From an uncultured Lachnospiraceae bacterium (lineage in GTDB: Bacteria; Bacillota; Clostridia; Lachnospirales; Lachnospiraceae): 64,000 nt of DNA. Positions 48,411 through 56,703 of the stretch are shown piece by piece. The stretch's first letter is position 1, and each line of letters starts with the position of its first letter. Where the stretch lies: contig CAJUDM010000012.1 of NCBI GenBank assembly GCA_910584915.1, positions 62,001-126,000 on the forward strand, read 5' to 3'. Below the pieces are notes generated by a model. The model was given only the letters and a program-made list of their open reading frames with translations. It was not told the origin of the DNA and made no database searches. The translations under genes and the position numbers were made by a program.

Positions 48411-50186
48411 ATGAGAAAATTACTTGTCTATTTGAAGGATTATAAGAAGGAGTCGGTGCTGGGGCCTTTGTTTAAGCTGCTGGAGGCTTCTTTTGAGTTG
48501 TTTGTGCCGCTGGTGATCGCGCGGATCGTGGACACGGGGATCAGCGGGAAGGATTACGGGTTTGTCTGGAAGATGGGGGGCGTTTTGCTCCTTCTTGCTG
48601 CGGTCGGGCTTGTGTGTTCCGTGACGGCGCAGTATTTTGCGGCGAAGGCGGCGACCGGGTTTGCGACGAGCCTGCGGCATTCGCTGTTTTCCCATATTCA
48701 GTCCCTCTCCTACACGGAGATGGATAAGCTGGGCACGGCGGCGATGATCACGAGGATGACAAGCGATATCAATCAGGTGCAGTCCGGGGTGAACCTGGTG
48801 CTGCGGCTGTTTCTGCGCTCGCCTTTTATCGTGTTCGGGGCGATGATCATGGCATTTACGATCGATGTGAAGGCGGCGTTCATCTTTGTGGTGACGATCC
48901 CGCTGCTCTCGATCGTTGTGTTCGGGATCATGCTGATCAGTATTCCGCTCTATAAGAAGGTGCAGGCGGGGCTTGACAGGGTGCTGGGCAGGACCAGGGA
49001 GAACCTGACAGGCGTCAGAGTGATCCGCGCCTTCAACAGGGAGGATGAGGAGCTGGAAGCCTTTGCGGAGGAAAACCAGAATCTGACCAGGATGCAGATG
49101 TTTGTGGGAAGGTTTTCCGCCTGCATGAATCCTGTGACTTATATTATCGTGAACGCGGCGACGGTGGTGCTGATCTGGACCGGTGCCGTGCGGGTGGATA
49201 ACGGGATATTGACCCAGGGAGAAGTGATCGCGTTAGTCAATTATATGTCCCAGATCCTGGTGGAGCTGGTGAAGCTGGCAAACCTGATCATCACGGTGAC
49301 GAAGGCTTTTGCCTGCGCGGACAGGATAGCGGGAGTGCTGGACATGGAGAGTTCCCTGCCCCGGGGGGAGGCGGATTTTTCGCCGCGGGATGGAGAGAAG
49401 CGGCAGGACGGCGGCGCCTATATTCAGTTTAAGCATGTGGACTTTTCCTATCAAGATGCCGGTGCGGATGCGCTGACGGATATTGATTTCACGGTGGAAA
49501 AAGGGCAGACGGTGGGCATCATCGGCGGTACGGGTTCGGGTAAGACCACACTGGTGCATCTGCTGCCGAGGTTTTACGACGCTTCAAAGGGCGAGGTGCT
49601 GGTGGATGGAAGGAGCGTGAGAGAGTATCCTCTGGCTGCGTTGCGGGCAATGATCGGTATCGTGATGCAGAAGTCTGTGCTGTTCCATGGGACGGTGAGA
49701 GAGAACCTGCGGTGGGGTATTGTGGATGGGGAAAGTGAACCCCAGGGAACGTCTCCGGCAGAGGATGAGCGGATGTGGGAAGCGCTGGAGATCGCCCAGG
49801 CGAAGGAGTTTGTGGAGAAGAAAGAGGGCGGCCTTGCCTTCGAGATCGAGCAGGGCGGCAAGAACCTTTCTGGCGGGCAGAGGCAGCGTATGGCGATCGC
49901 CCGGGCGGTGGTCCGCAGGCCCGAGATACTGATCCTGGACGACAGCGCTTCGGCGCTGGATTTTGCCACGGACGCGGCGCTGCGCAGGGCGATCCGGAAT
50001 GCGTCGGAGGATATGACGGTGTTTATCGTCTCCCAGAGGGCGGCTTCCATTATGTATGCGGATAAGATCCTGGTGCTGGATGACGGAAGGATCGCGGGGC
50101 AGGGAACCCATGAGGAGCTGCTGAAATCCTGTGAGGTGTATCAGGAGATTTATTATTCGCAGTTTGAGAGAGGGGAGCAGGTATGA
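48411..50186 (+). CDS. ABC exporter half-transporter with degenerate ATP site
   Basis: A 591-residue half-transporter: six membrane helices (about 15-300) and an ATPase domain. Walker A GGTGSGKTT and signature LSGGQRQRM are canonical, but the catalytic Glu after Walker B is Asp (ILILDDSASALD) and the switch His is Gln (FIVSQRAAS). This is the pattern of the degenerate-site subunit in heterodimeric exporters such as BmrCD, LmrCD or TM287/288. The stop overlaps the partner start (ATGA, 50183-50186). Substrates of such exporters range from drugs to peptides; none can be inferred here. Confidence 0.88.
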   Translation: MRKLLVYLKDYKKESVLGPLFKLLEASFELFVPLVIARIVDTGISGKDYGFVWKMGGVLLLLAAVGLVCSVTAQYFAAKAATGFATSLRHSLFSHIQSLSYTEMDKLGTAAMITRMTSDINQVQSGVNLVLRLFLRSPFIVFGAMIMAFTIDVKAAFIFVVTIPLLSIVVFGIMLISIPLYKKVQAGLDRVLGRTRENLTGVRVIRAFNREDEELEAFAEENQNLTRMQMFVGRFSACMNPVTYIIVNAATVVLIWTGAVRVDNGILTQGEVIALVNYMSQILVELVKLANLIITVTKAFACADRIAGVLDMESSLPRGEADFSPRDGEKRQDGGAYIQFKHVDFSYQDAGADALTDIDFTVEKGQTVGIIGGTGSGKTTLVHLLPRFYDASKGEVLVDGRSVREYPLAALRAMIGIVMQKSVLFHGTVRENLRWGIVDGESEPQGTSPAEDERMWEALEIAQAKEFVEKKEGGLAFEIEQGGKNLSGGQRQRMAIARAVVRRPEILILDDSASALDFATDAALRRAIRNASEDMTVFIVSQRAASIMYADKILVLDDGRIAGQGTHEELLKSCEVYQEIYYSQFERGEQV

Positions 50187-51979
50187 GAGAGGGAAAAAAG
50201 GGTACGTTGAAGAAGGTGCTTGATCATATCAGCAGGTACAGATGGATTCTTGTGATATCGATCCTGCTGGCGGCGTTGACGGTGGCTCTCACGTTGTATT
50301 TTCCGATTTTGTGCGGCAGGGCGATCGACTGTATCATCGGTCCCGGGGAAGTGGATTTTACGGGGTGGATGGTGAACGAGGGGCTGTATGCGCTGGCGAA
50401 GAAGATGGCGGTGGTGATCCTGTTGACGGCGCTCGCGCAGTGGCTGATGAATGTGTGCAATAACCAGATCACTTATCAGGTGATCCGGGATGTGAGGGAG
50501 GAGGCTTTTGAGAAGATCCAGAAGCTGCCGCTCAAATATATTGACGGGCATTCCTACGGGGATATCGTGAGCCGGATCATCGCGGATGTGGATCAGTTCG
50601 CGGACGGGCTGCTGATGGGGTTTACCCAGCTTTTCACCGGTGTGATCACGATCCTCGGCACGCTGGGCTTCATGCTGTCGATCAATGTGGGGATCACGCT
50701 GCTTGTGGTAGTTATGACACCTCTGTCATTATTTGTGGCAAAGTTTATCGCGACGAGGACCCACGATATGTTCCTTTTGCAGTCGAAGACGAGAGGGGAA
50801 CAGACGGCGCTGATCGATGAGATGATCGGGAACCAGAAGGTGGTGCAGGCGTACGGACAGGAGAACAGGGTGCTGGGGCGCTTCGACGAGATCAACGGCA
50901 GGCTGGAGAAGTGCTCTCTGCGGGCGATCTTTTTTTCCTCGCTGACCAATCCCTGTACCCGGTTTGTGAACAATATGGTGTATGCGGGGGTGGCGATACT
51001 GGGCGCCTGCCTTGCCATCGGCGGCGGGCATGCGACGGGATTTATCGCTTTCCTTGGCGGCGCGGTGACAGTGGGAGAGTTGTCCTGTCTGCTGAGCTAT
51101 GCGAACCAGTATACAAAGCCTTTCAATGAGATATCCGGCGTGATCACGGAACTGCAAAATGCGCTGGCATGCGCCTCCCGGATTTTTGAACTGATCGAGG
51201 AGGAGCCTCAGAGCCCTGAGCCGGAGCATCCTGCGGTGGTGGAACATTTTGACGGCAGCGTGACATTGGACCATGTCTCTTTTTCTTATGTGCCGGGGCA
51301 GCATCTGATCGAAGATTTCAATCTGCGGGTAAAAAAGGGAGAGCGGGTGGCGATCGTGGGCCCTACGGGCTGCGGCAAGACGACGCTGATCAATCTGCTG
51401 ATGCGGTTTTACGATGTGAACAGCGGCAGGATCTTTGTGTCGGGGACGGACATCATGGAGATGAGCCGCGCGGGGCTGCGGGACGGTTACGGTATGGTAT
51501 TGCAGGAGACCTGGTTAAAGACCGGGACGATCCGGGAGAATATCGCGATGGCGAGAGAGGATGCCACCGAGGAGGAAGTGATGGAGGCGGCGAAGGCGGC
51601 GCATGCCCACAGTTTTATCAAGCGCCTTCCGCAGGGATATGACACGGTTGTCAGTGAAGACGGGGATTCTCTCTCTCAGGGGCAGAAGCAGCTTCTGTGC
51701 ATTGCCAGGGTGATGCTGGCGCTGCCGCCGATGCTGATTCTGGACGAGGCGACCTCTTCCATCGATACAAGGACGGAGCTGAAGATCCAGAATGCTTTTG
51801 CGAAGATGATGCAGGGCAGGACCAGTTTTATCGTGGCGCACAGGCTGTCCACGATCAAGGAGGCGGATATCATCCTTGTCATGAAGGACGGGAATATCAT
51901 CGAGCAGGGAGATCATAGAAAGCTGCTTTCGCAGGGCGGTTTTTATGCGAATCTGTATAACAGTCAGTTTGCAAAGTAA
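50183..51979 (+). CDS. ABC exporter half-transporter with catalytic ATP site
   Basis: The 598-residue partner of the preceding gene. It has six membrane helices and an ATPase with Walker A GPTGCGKTT, full Walker B with catalytic Glu (MLILDEATSSID) and switch His (IVAHRLST), but a non-standard signature LSQGQKQLL. The degenerate site would pair its odd signature with the Asp-type Walker B of the first subunit, exactly as in known heterodimeric exporters. The coupled start makes equal production of both halves likely. Confidence 0.88.
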   Translation: MREGKKGTLKKVLDHISRYRWILVISILLAALTVALTLYFPILCGRAIDCIIGPGEVDFTGWMVNEGLYALAKKMAVVILLTALAQWLMNVCNNQITYQVIRDVREEAFEKIQKLPLKYIDGHSYGDIVSRIIADVDQFADGLLMGFTQLFTGVITILGTLGFMLSINVGITLLVVVMTPLSLFVAKFIATRTHDMFLLQSKTRGEQTALIDEMIGNQKVVQAYGQENRVLGRFDEINGRLEKCSLRAIFFSSLTNPCTRFVNNMVYAGVAILGACLAIGGGHATGFIAFLGGAVTVGELSCLLSYANQYTKPFNEISGVITELQNALACASRIFELIEEEPQSPEPEHPAVVEHFDGSVTLDHVSFSYVPGQHLIEDFNLRVKKGERVAIVGPTGCGKTTLINLLMRFYDVNSGRIFVSGTDIMEMSRAGLRDGYGMVLQETWLKTGTIRENIAMAREDATEEEVMEAAKAAHAHSFIKRLPQGYDTVVSEDGDSLSQGQKQLLCIARVMLALPPMLILDEATSSIDTRTELKIQNAFAKMMQGRTSFIVAHRLSTIKEADIILVMKDGNIIEQGDHRKLLSQGGFYANLYNSQFAK

Positions 51980-52056
51980 GGAACGAGAGGTGCGTACTGT
52001 GAAAAATAAATTTTTCACAGACAAATTTGCAGGTGTTGGCAGCATGGAGGATTACT

Positions 52057-53130
52057 ATGAAAAGGAGCAGTTTGATAAAGGGTATGGCGATACTTCTTAT
52101 CACATCCTGCGTTTTGTCGGGGTGCGGCGGCAGCGGAGAGGAGGAGGAGCCGAGGTCAAAGCGGAAAGGCGGGCATTTCCGGGAGGCTCCCGCGGAGGCG
52201 GAAGGCGCGAAGAGAGCGGGGGATGGGGAGCGCGCAGAGGATGCGGAGAATGCGGAAGATGAGATTTCCCCAGAGCAGATGGATCTGCTCAAGTACAATT
52301 ATTATGTGAGCCTGAACAATGACATTGTAGATGTCCTGGATACGGTCGGTTACTACTATGAGGTGGTGGATTATGCGGAAGAATTTTCTCTGCTGCCGGA
52401 CACCGGGCTGACGTACGGTTACTGTATTTACGGTAAGAATACGGATACGCTTGACTATTGTCTGCTGCTCGCGGAGATGGAGCCGGATTACGGTGAGCTG
52501 GACGACATGGTGAAGGAGATGGAGGAGCCGCTCCGGGCTTTGATGGAAGTCTTTTCGGCGATCAGCAATAACCATGACTACGCGGAGAACCAGTACCAGA
52601 AGGCGAAGGAGTACCATGCTGTCATCTATGCGAACGCGGATGCGCTCGGGGAGGTGGGGTATGAGTTTGTGGCGGCGATCGCCGAGATGAGCGTGGCGCG
52701 GACCGAGGAGGAGGAGAACCGGCTGAAAGAGGAGGGGATGCTGATCAATTACAATGCCAGCAGGGCGATCTCTATCGGAAGGGAAGTGTTGAATGAGGCT
52801 TATGCGCAGGGAGTGGACGATGGAAACCTCAATGAACTGGATCTTGCGGAAATCCGGAGGCTGCACGATGAGCTGGTGGCGGTTGTAGCGGATTTTGACG
52901 CGGCGGCTGCGGATAACGATCAGCTGATCAAAGAGTCTCTGTCCAATTCCCGCCCGTTTGACGGGCTCCTTGACGGCCTGATCGATGCCCTCGAGTGGAT
53001 GATGAAGCAGGCGGAGAGCGGCGAACTTCCGGATATGAGCCATTCCGGCGCACCGCTTGGCTCCATGGAGCATTTTTCTTATGTTTTGGGGCAGTGTATC
53101 GATCGGTATAATGTGGTGTTTGTGGAGTGA
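52057..53130 (+). CDS. DUF3829-like lipoprotein
   Basis: A 357-residue lipoprotein with lipobox VLSGC (Cys about residue 23), a charged E/K/R-rich linker (about 28-70) and a helical domain (about 75-357) that resembles DUF3829: YNYYVSLNNDIVDVLD, YEVVDYAEEF, and the closing EHFSYVLGQCIDRYN. DUF3829 has no defined function; its helices suggest a binding or scaffold role outside the membrane. The start at 52057 has GGAGG six bases upstream. It follows the exporter by 77 bases and may share its transcript. Confidence 0.72.
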   Translation: MKRSSLIKGMAILLITSCVLSGCGGSGEEEEPRSKRKGGHFREAPAEAEGAKRAGDGERAEDAENAEDEISPEQMDLLKYNYYVSLNNDIVDVLDTVGYYYEVVDYAEEFSLLPDTGLTYGYCIYGKNTDTLDYCLLLAEMEPDYGELDDMVKEMEEPLRALMEVFSAISNNHDYAENQYQKAKEYHAVIYANADALGEVGYEFVAAIAEMSVARTEEEENRLKEEGMLINYNASRAISIGREVLNEAYAQGVDDGNLNELDLAEIRRLHDELVAVVADFDAAAADNDQLIKESLSNSRPFDGLLDGLIDALEWMMKQAESGELPDMSHSGAPLGSMEHFSYVLGQCIDRYNVVFVE

Positions 53131-53176
53131 GAATAGGCTGATGCAGGAAGAAATTAGAAAAAAAGTAAAATCACCC

Positions 53177-53204
53177 TAAAGTTTTACAGGGAGTATGTCG
53201 ATAT
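53177..53204 (+). promoter_or_regulatory. Sigma-28 (FliA/SigD)-type promoter
   Basis: TAAA (53177-53180, context CTAAAGTTTT), 16-base spacer, GTCGATAT (53197-53204). It is one base from the consensus TAAA-N15-GCCGATAT used for late flagellar and chemotaxis genes. The start would be near 53212, leaving about 139 bases of leader. Confidence 0.65.
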
Positions 53205-53350
53205 AAAGTATAACATAAACATGTGTTATCCATAAAACGGATTTTGATGGAAGCAGTTTTCGATAAGGACTGAGGACGGTTTTATCTGAAAAAGAGCAGG
53301 GTACAGTTTATTTATCGAAAATACAACAATTCACGGAGGAGGATCAAAAA

Positions 53351-54070
53351 ATGGGATTAGGTATTGATGCTTATTCACAGTCTTACACAGGAGCGGTAGG
53401 CACATCCTACGCAAATACGCAGGCGGCGACCGGCGAGACGAAGAGCGAGAAGGCTGCTGCAGAGAGCGGTGCTACGGTACAGTTTTCCGAGGAGGGAAAG
53501 AAAGCGCTTGAAAACAGCAAGGAGGAGAGCAGCGATAAGGTGGTAAAGACCGAATCGGCAGCTTCGAAGATCGCGGCAAAGACCAATAAGATGACCGAGA
53601 GTGAGAGAAACAATCTGGTGGCAAAGCTGCAGTCCGATCAGGAGGCAAGGCATAACCAGTTGATGGATATGGTACATAAGCTGTTCAATAAACAGGCTAA
53701 TACATACGGTCAGAGTACAGATATGTGGCGTTTCCTTGCAGGCGGCAATTTTACAGTGGATGCCGCGACGAAATCACAGGCGCAGGCGGATATCGCTGAG
53801 GACGGTTACTATGGCGTGAAGAAGACTTCCGAGCGGATGTTTGAGTTTGCGATGGCACTCTCCGGCGGCGATGTGGATAAAATGAAAGAACTGCAGTCCG
53901 CAGTGGAGAAGGGCTACAAACAGGCTGAGAAGACATGGGGCGGCAATCTCCCTGATATCAGCAAGCAGACACTGGATGCGACCAACCAGCTTTTTGAGGA
54001 TTACTACAAGGAGCAGGAGGCGGCGACCCAGAAAGTGAATCCGATCGAAAACGGAACCGCCGGTTTTTAG
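53351..54070 (+). CDS. Uncharacterised protein behind a sigma-28-type promoter
   Basis: A 239-residue soluble protein. The N-terminal 75 residues are Ala/Ser/Thr/Glu-rich and look disordered; the rest is helical with MFEFAMALSGGDVDKMKELQ and YKQAEKTWGGNLPDISKQTL. These segments resemble a family in motile bacteria (similar to proteins loosely labelled hydrogenase-4 component G or DUF5610), whose role I do not know. GGAGGAGG lies close to the ATG. The upstream promoter suggests co-regulation with flagella. The gene is monocistronic, ending at terminator 54192. Confidence 0.7.
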   Translation: MGLGIDAYSQSYTGAVGTSYANTQAATGETKSEKAAAESGATVQFSEEGKKALENSKEESSDKVVKTESAASKIAAKTNKMTESERNNLVAKLQSDQEARHNQLMDMVHKLFNKQANTYGQSTDMWRFLAGGNFTVDAATKSQAQADIAEDGYYGVKKTSERMFEFAMALSGGDVDKMKELQSAVEKGYKQAEKTWGGNLPDISKQTLDATNQLFEDYYKEQEAATQKVNPIENGTAGF

Positions 54071-54088
54071 GCAGCGATACAGGAGTAT

Positions 54089-54109
54089 AGTGCCTGTGCC
54101 GCAGGCACT
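54089..54109. other. Short stem-loop after the sigma-28-type gene
   Basis: AGTGCCTG-TGCCG-CAGGCACT, an eight-base perfect stem 19 bases after the stop, with no T-run. Together with the terminator at 54192 it is the main structure in a 350-base gap before the second ECF gene. Confidence 0.4.
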
Positions 54110-54191
54110 GGCGTAGCGTTTGCGAGTCGAACTGCCAGATTTCAGGCGGCGATACGGGCAAAGAAAATACATAGCTTTGAATGATCATAAG

Positions 54192-54227
54192 AACAGAGGG
54201 TGGATGAATTTCTATCCTCTGTTTTTT
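54192..54227 (+). terminator. Rho-independent terminator
   Basis: AACAGAGG (54192-54199) pairs with CCTCTGTT (54216-54223), followed by TTTTTT. It would end the transcript of the gene at 53351. Confidence 0.75.
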
Positions 54228-54332
54228 ACGCTCAGGGATTCATAATGCGTTCGGAGAACGCATGGAAATGAGAAGCTTTGCCGCACGCACCCCGCGGCGA
54301 GTCCCTGCTCGATTGATAATTTTTTGGTTTCA

Positions 54333-54362
54333 TGCAACGAAATGCACCGTGTAACTATCTAA
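54333..54362 (+). promoter_or_regulatory. ECF-type promoter before the second sigma gene
   Basis: TGCAAC (54333-54338), 17-base spacer, TATCTAA (54356-54362). Same spacing and similar boxes as the promoter at 16203. It lies about 58 bases before the sigma gene. Confidence 0.55.
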
Positions 54363-54420
54363 TGTATGAAAGCAAACAGATGCGCGCAAATAAGGAAGTG
54401 CTTGGAGGAAGGATGACAAG

Positions 54421-55008
54421 ATGAATACGTTAGTGAAGAGGGCACAGCGCGGGGATGCCGAGGCGTTTATATCCCTGATGGAAGAATGCAGAATGTCCCT
54501 GCGGCGGGTCGCGTTCGGATATCTGGGGAATGACGAGGATGTTGCCGATGCCATACAGGATACGATACTGGATGCCTTTGAGCATATAGGCTCTCTGAAA
54601 AAGGAGGAATATTTCAGGACATGGCTCACCAGGATACTGATCAATAACTGTACCAGGACTTACCGGAAAAACAAAAAGAGCGTGAGCATGGAGGCGTATA
54701 CGGAGGAGGGGAGCTATGATACGGGAAATTCGGATGTGGAATTTAAACAGCTTCTCCTTGTATTGCCCGAGGACAGCAGGACTATTTTTCAGCTGTATTT
54801 CGGGGAGGAGTTTACGACGAAAGAGATAGCGGAGATTCTGGGGATGAAAGAAAATACTGTGAAGAGCAGGCTGCACCGCGGCAAGGAACAGCTCAGGGAG
54901 AGCCTTCGCGATCAGGAGGTATCAGCGGGTCGCGGAGCGGGCAGATGTGGAGGGACACTGGAGATTGCGGACTTCTCCGGCGCTCAGAAAAGCAGAAGGG
55001 CAAAATGA
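54421..55008 (+). CDS. ECF sigma factor (second)
   Basis: A 195-residue ECF sigma factor. Region 2 is at about 8-75 (AFGYLGNDEDVADAIQDTI, TWLTRILINNCTRTYRK) and region 4 at about 100-160 (LPEDSRTIFQLYFGEEFTTKEIAEIL, MKENTVKSRLHRGKEQLR). A 35-residue basic tail after region 4 is unusual for the group. AGGAAGG lies upstream of the ATG. The next gene is a DUF4179 anti-sigma protein, making a standard sigma/anti-sigma pair. The promoter at 54333 suggests autoregulation. The signal is unknown. Confidence 0.88.
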   Translation: MNTLVKRAQRGDAEAFISLMEECRMSLRRVAFGYLGNDEDVADAIQDTILDAFEHIGSLKKEEYFRTWLTRILINNCTRTYRKNKKSVSMEAYTEEGSYDTGNSDVEFKQLLLVLPEDSRTIFQLYFGEEFTTKEIAEILGMKENTVKSRLHRGKEQLRESLRDQEVSAGRGAGRCGGTLEIADFSGAQKSRRAK

Positions 55009-55064
55009 GAAGATTTCCGGCGTTTTGGGGAGTCAGGAAAAATTGAAAGCAGGAGGAATTTTAC

Positions 55065-56447
55065 ATGCGTGAGCATTTTTCAGATCAGGATCTCAGGGCG
55101 GTTTTGGGAGCGGACCTGAGTGAGAGCGGCATAATCGATAGAAGGATCGAGGAGGCATACATTATGATAAGGAATTCAGGGAAAAGATCAGTGAAAAGTC
55201 AGACGGGAAAAAATAAGAAACATAGCAATCCATGGAAGGGAATCGGCATCGGACTTGTGAGCGCGGCGGCGGTTTTGACGCTCACCTTTACATTCTGTGC
55301 GATGAATCCGGTGATGGCAAAAGAGATTCCCATACTGGGTGGAATATTTGCGAAAGTGGCGGATATCTTTTCTTTCGGACAGCTTCCGGAGGGAGAGATC
55401 ACAGAATTATATACCGTGGAGGGGGAGGATATTTCGGGAAGCGGAGAAGAAAATGCGGAGAAAGAACTGTATCAGAAAACGGATCATGATATTACAGTCA
55501 CACTGACAGAAGAGTATGCCTCCAATCAGGCGGTTTATGTGAGTATGCGTGTGGAAAACGAAGAGGGATTCCCGGAAATGATGACGAATGTGGACGGAAC
55601 ACAGTATCTGCGCCTTAAGACGATGGAGCACTACTCTTTCCGGACAAATGACAGCGAGGCGTACACTTATGCGGAGAGGGATGTGGAAGGCAGATTTGAG
55701 GACGCGAATACATTTATCGGTATCATGCGCATCGACTATTCGGAGATAGATGTGGATGGGAGCAGATACCAGGCGGCACTGCAGGAGATGGAGGCGCAGG
55801 GAGAGGAACTGTGGCTGACGGATGAGAACTATTTTGACTATATGGAGAAATACGATGTGCCGGACACCTTTACGATGGATTGGGAGATCACCCAGATTAT
55901 AGGATACCTGGCAGAACCGGTGAAACCCGAGGGCATAAAAAGCGGGGAAGAGCTGGAGAAGATGAGCGATGAGGAATGGAGGAACTATATGGCGTCCCTG
56001 CCGGCGGAGCTGGATCAGTTTCCCAACAGGTACGAAAACTGGTGGAAGGACGGCTCCTGGAAATTTGACCTGACGATCGCTCAGAGAGACGGTGGTGCGC
56101 GAACCATTTCGGTGAACGAGACAAATGCCGACGGATTCGGGCTGGAAAGCCTGGAGATATCCCAGGTCGAAATGACCATGAATGTGATCGAGCCCGCGGG
56201 AGGCATGGCGTTCGCGGTGGCGCTGGATGCGAATGGAAATAAGCTTGAGAACGGATCGGCAAACGTCTGCGAACTGGCGACGGCGGGACACGATATATCT
56301 AAAGTGTACGTGTATCTCTGCGACTATGATGAATATATGGACGAGATCAAGGGCTACGGCATACCGGGCAATCATATGGACAGAAGCTTCCAGGAGGTTC
56401 TGGAGGAGAGGGCGCTGTTTAAGACGGTGATCGATACGACAAAATAA
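55065..56447 (+). CDS. DUF4179 anti-sigma factor
   Basis: A 460-residue single-pass protein: about 65 cytoplasmic residues (a short sigma-binding region, MREHFSDQDLRAVLG), one membrane helix (about 66-85), then an extracellular DUF4179 domain that begins MAKEIPILGGIFAKVADI and a long C-terminal region of beta-rich sequence. This is the usual partner of ECF sigma factors in Clostridia. Its role would be to hold the sigma factor at the membrane until an outside signal acts. Spacing to the sigma gene is 56 bases, with AGGAGG at the start. A GC-rich hairpin (56462-56482) lies after the stop. Confidence 0.82.
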   Translation: MREHFSDQDLRAVLGADLSESGIIDRRIEEAYIMIRNSGKRSVKSQTGKNKKHSNPWKGIGIGLVSAAAVLTLTFTFCAMNPVMAKEIPILGGIFAKVADIFSFGQLPEGEITELYTVEGEDISGSGEENAEKELYQKTDHDITVTLTEEYASNQAVYVSMRVENEEGFPEMMTNVDGTQYLRLKTMEHYSFRTNDSEAYTYAERDVEGRFEDANTFIGIMRIDYSEIDVDGSRYQAALQEMEAQGEELWLTDENYFDYMEKYDVPDTFTMDWEITQIIGYLAEPVKPEGIKSGEELEKMSDEEWRNYMASLPAELDQFPNRYENWWKDGSWKFDLTIAQRDGGARTISVNETNADGFGLESLEISQVEMTMNVIEPAGGMAFAVALDANGNKLENGSANVCELATAGHDISKVYVYLCDYDEYMDEIKGYGIPGNHMDRSFQEVLEERALFKTVIDTTK

Positions 56448-56461
56448 TGGAGGGAAGAGAC

Positions 56462-56482
56462 GGGGCGGCTTATTACCGCCCC
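56462..56482 (+). terminator. GC-rich hairpin after the DUF4179 gene
   Basis: GGGGCGG (56462-56468) pairs with CCGCCCC (56476-56482), loop CTTATTA, then TTGTCG. The stem is strong but the T-run is short. Confidence 0.5.
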
Positions 56483-56626
56483 TTGTCGATCATACGGAGG
56501 CTTCAATGTTACAGGCGTCCTTCGAACGCATTATGCATACAAAATGTTCCAAAGCCGCATTTTGGCGTCTGCACAACTCGCAAAATCGCTTGCAGAGAGA
56601 TTTTACCTGAGGTTTTCATAAAGAAA

Positions 56627-56655
56627 TTGCTTTTCGATAAAAATACCGATATAAT
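56627..56655 (+). promoter_or_regulatory. Promoter of the MFS transporter gene
   Basis: TTGCTT (56627-56632), 17-base spacer, TATAAT (56650-56655), about 42 bases before the GGAGG of the MFS gene. Confidence 0.6.
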
Positions 56656-56703
56656 AATGTGACGATAATGGGCCTGAACTGGAGAATTGTGTTGGAGGTA
56701 AAA

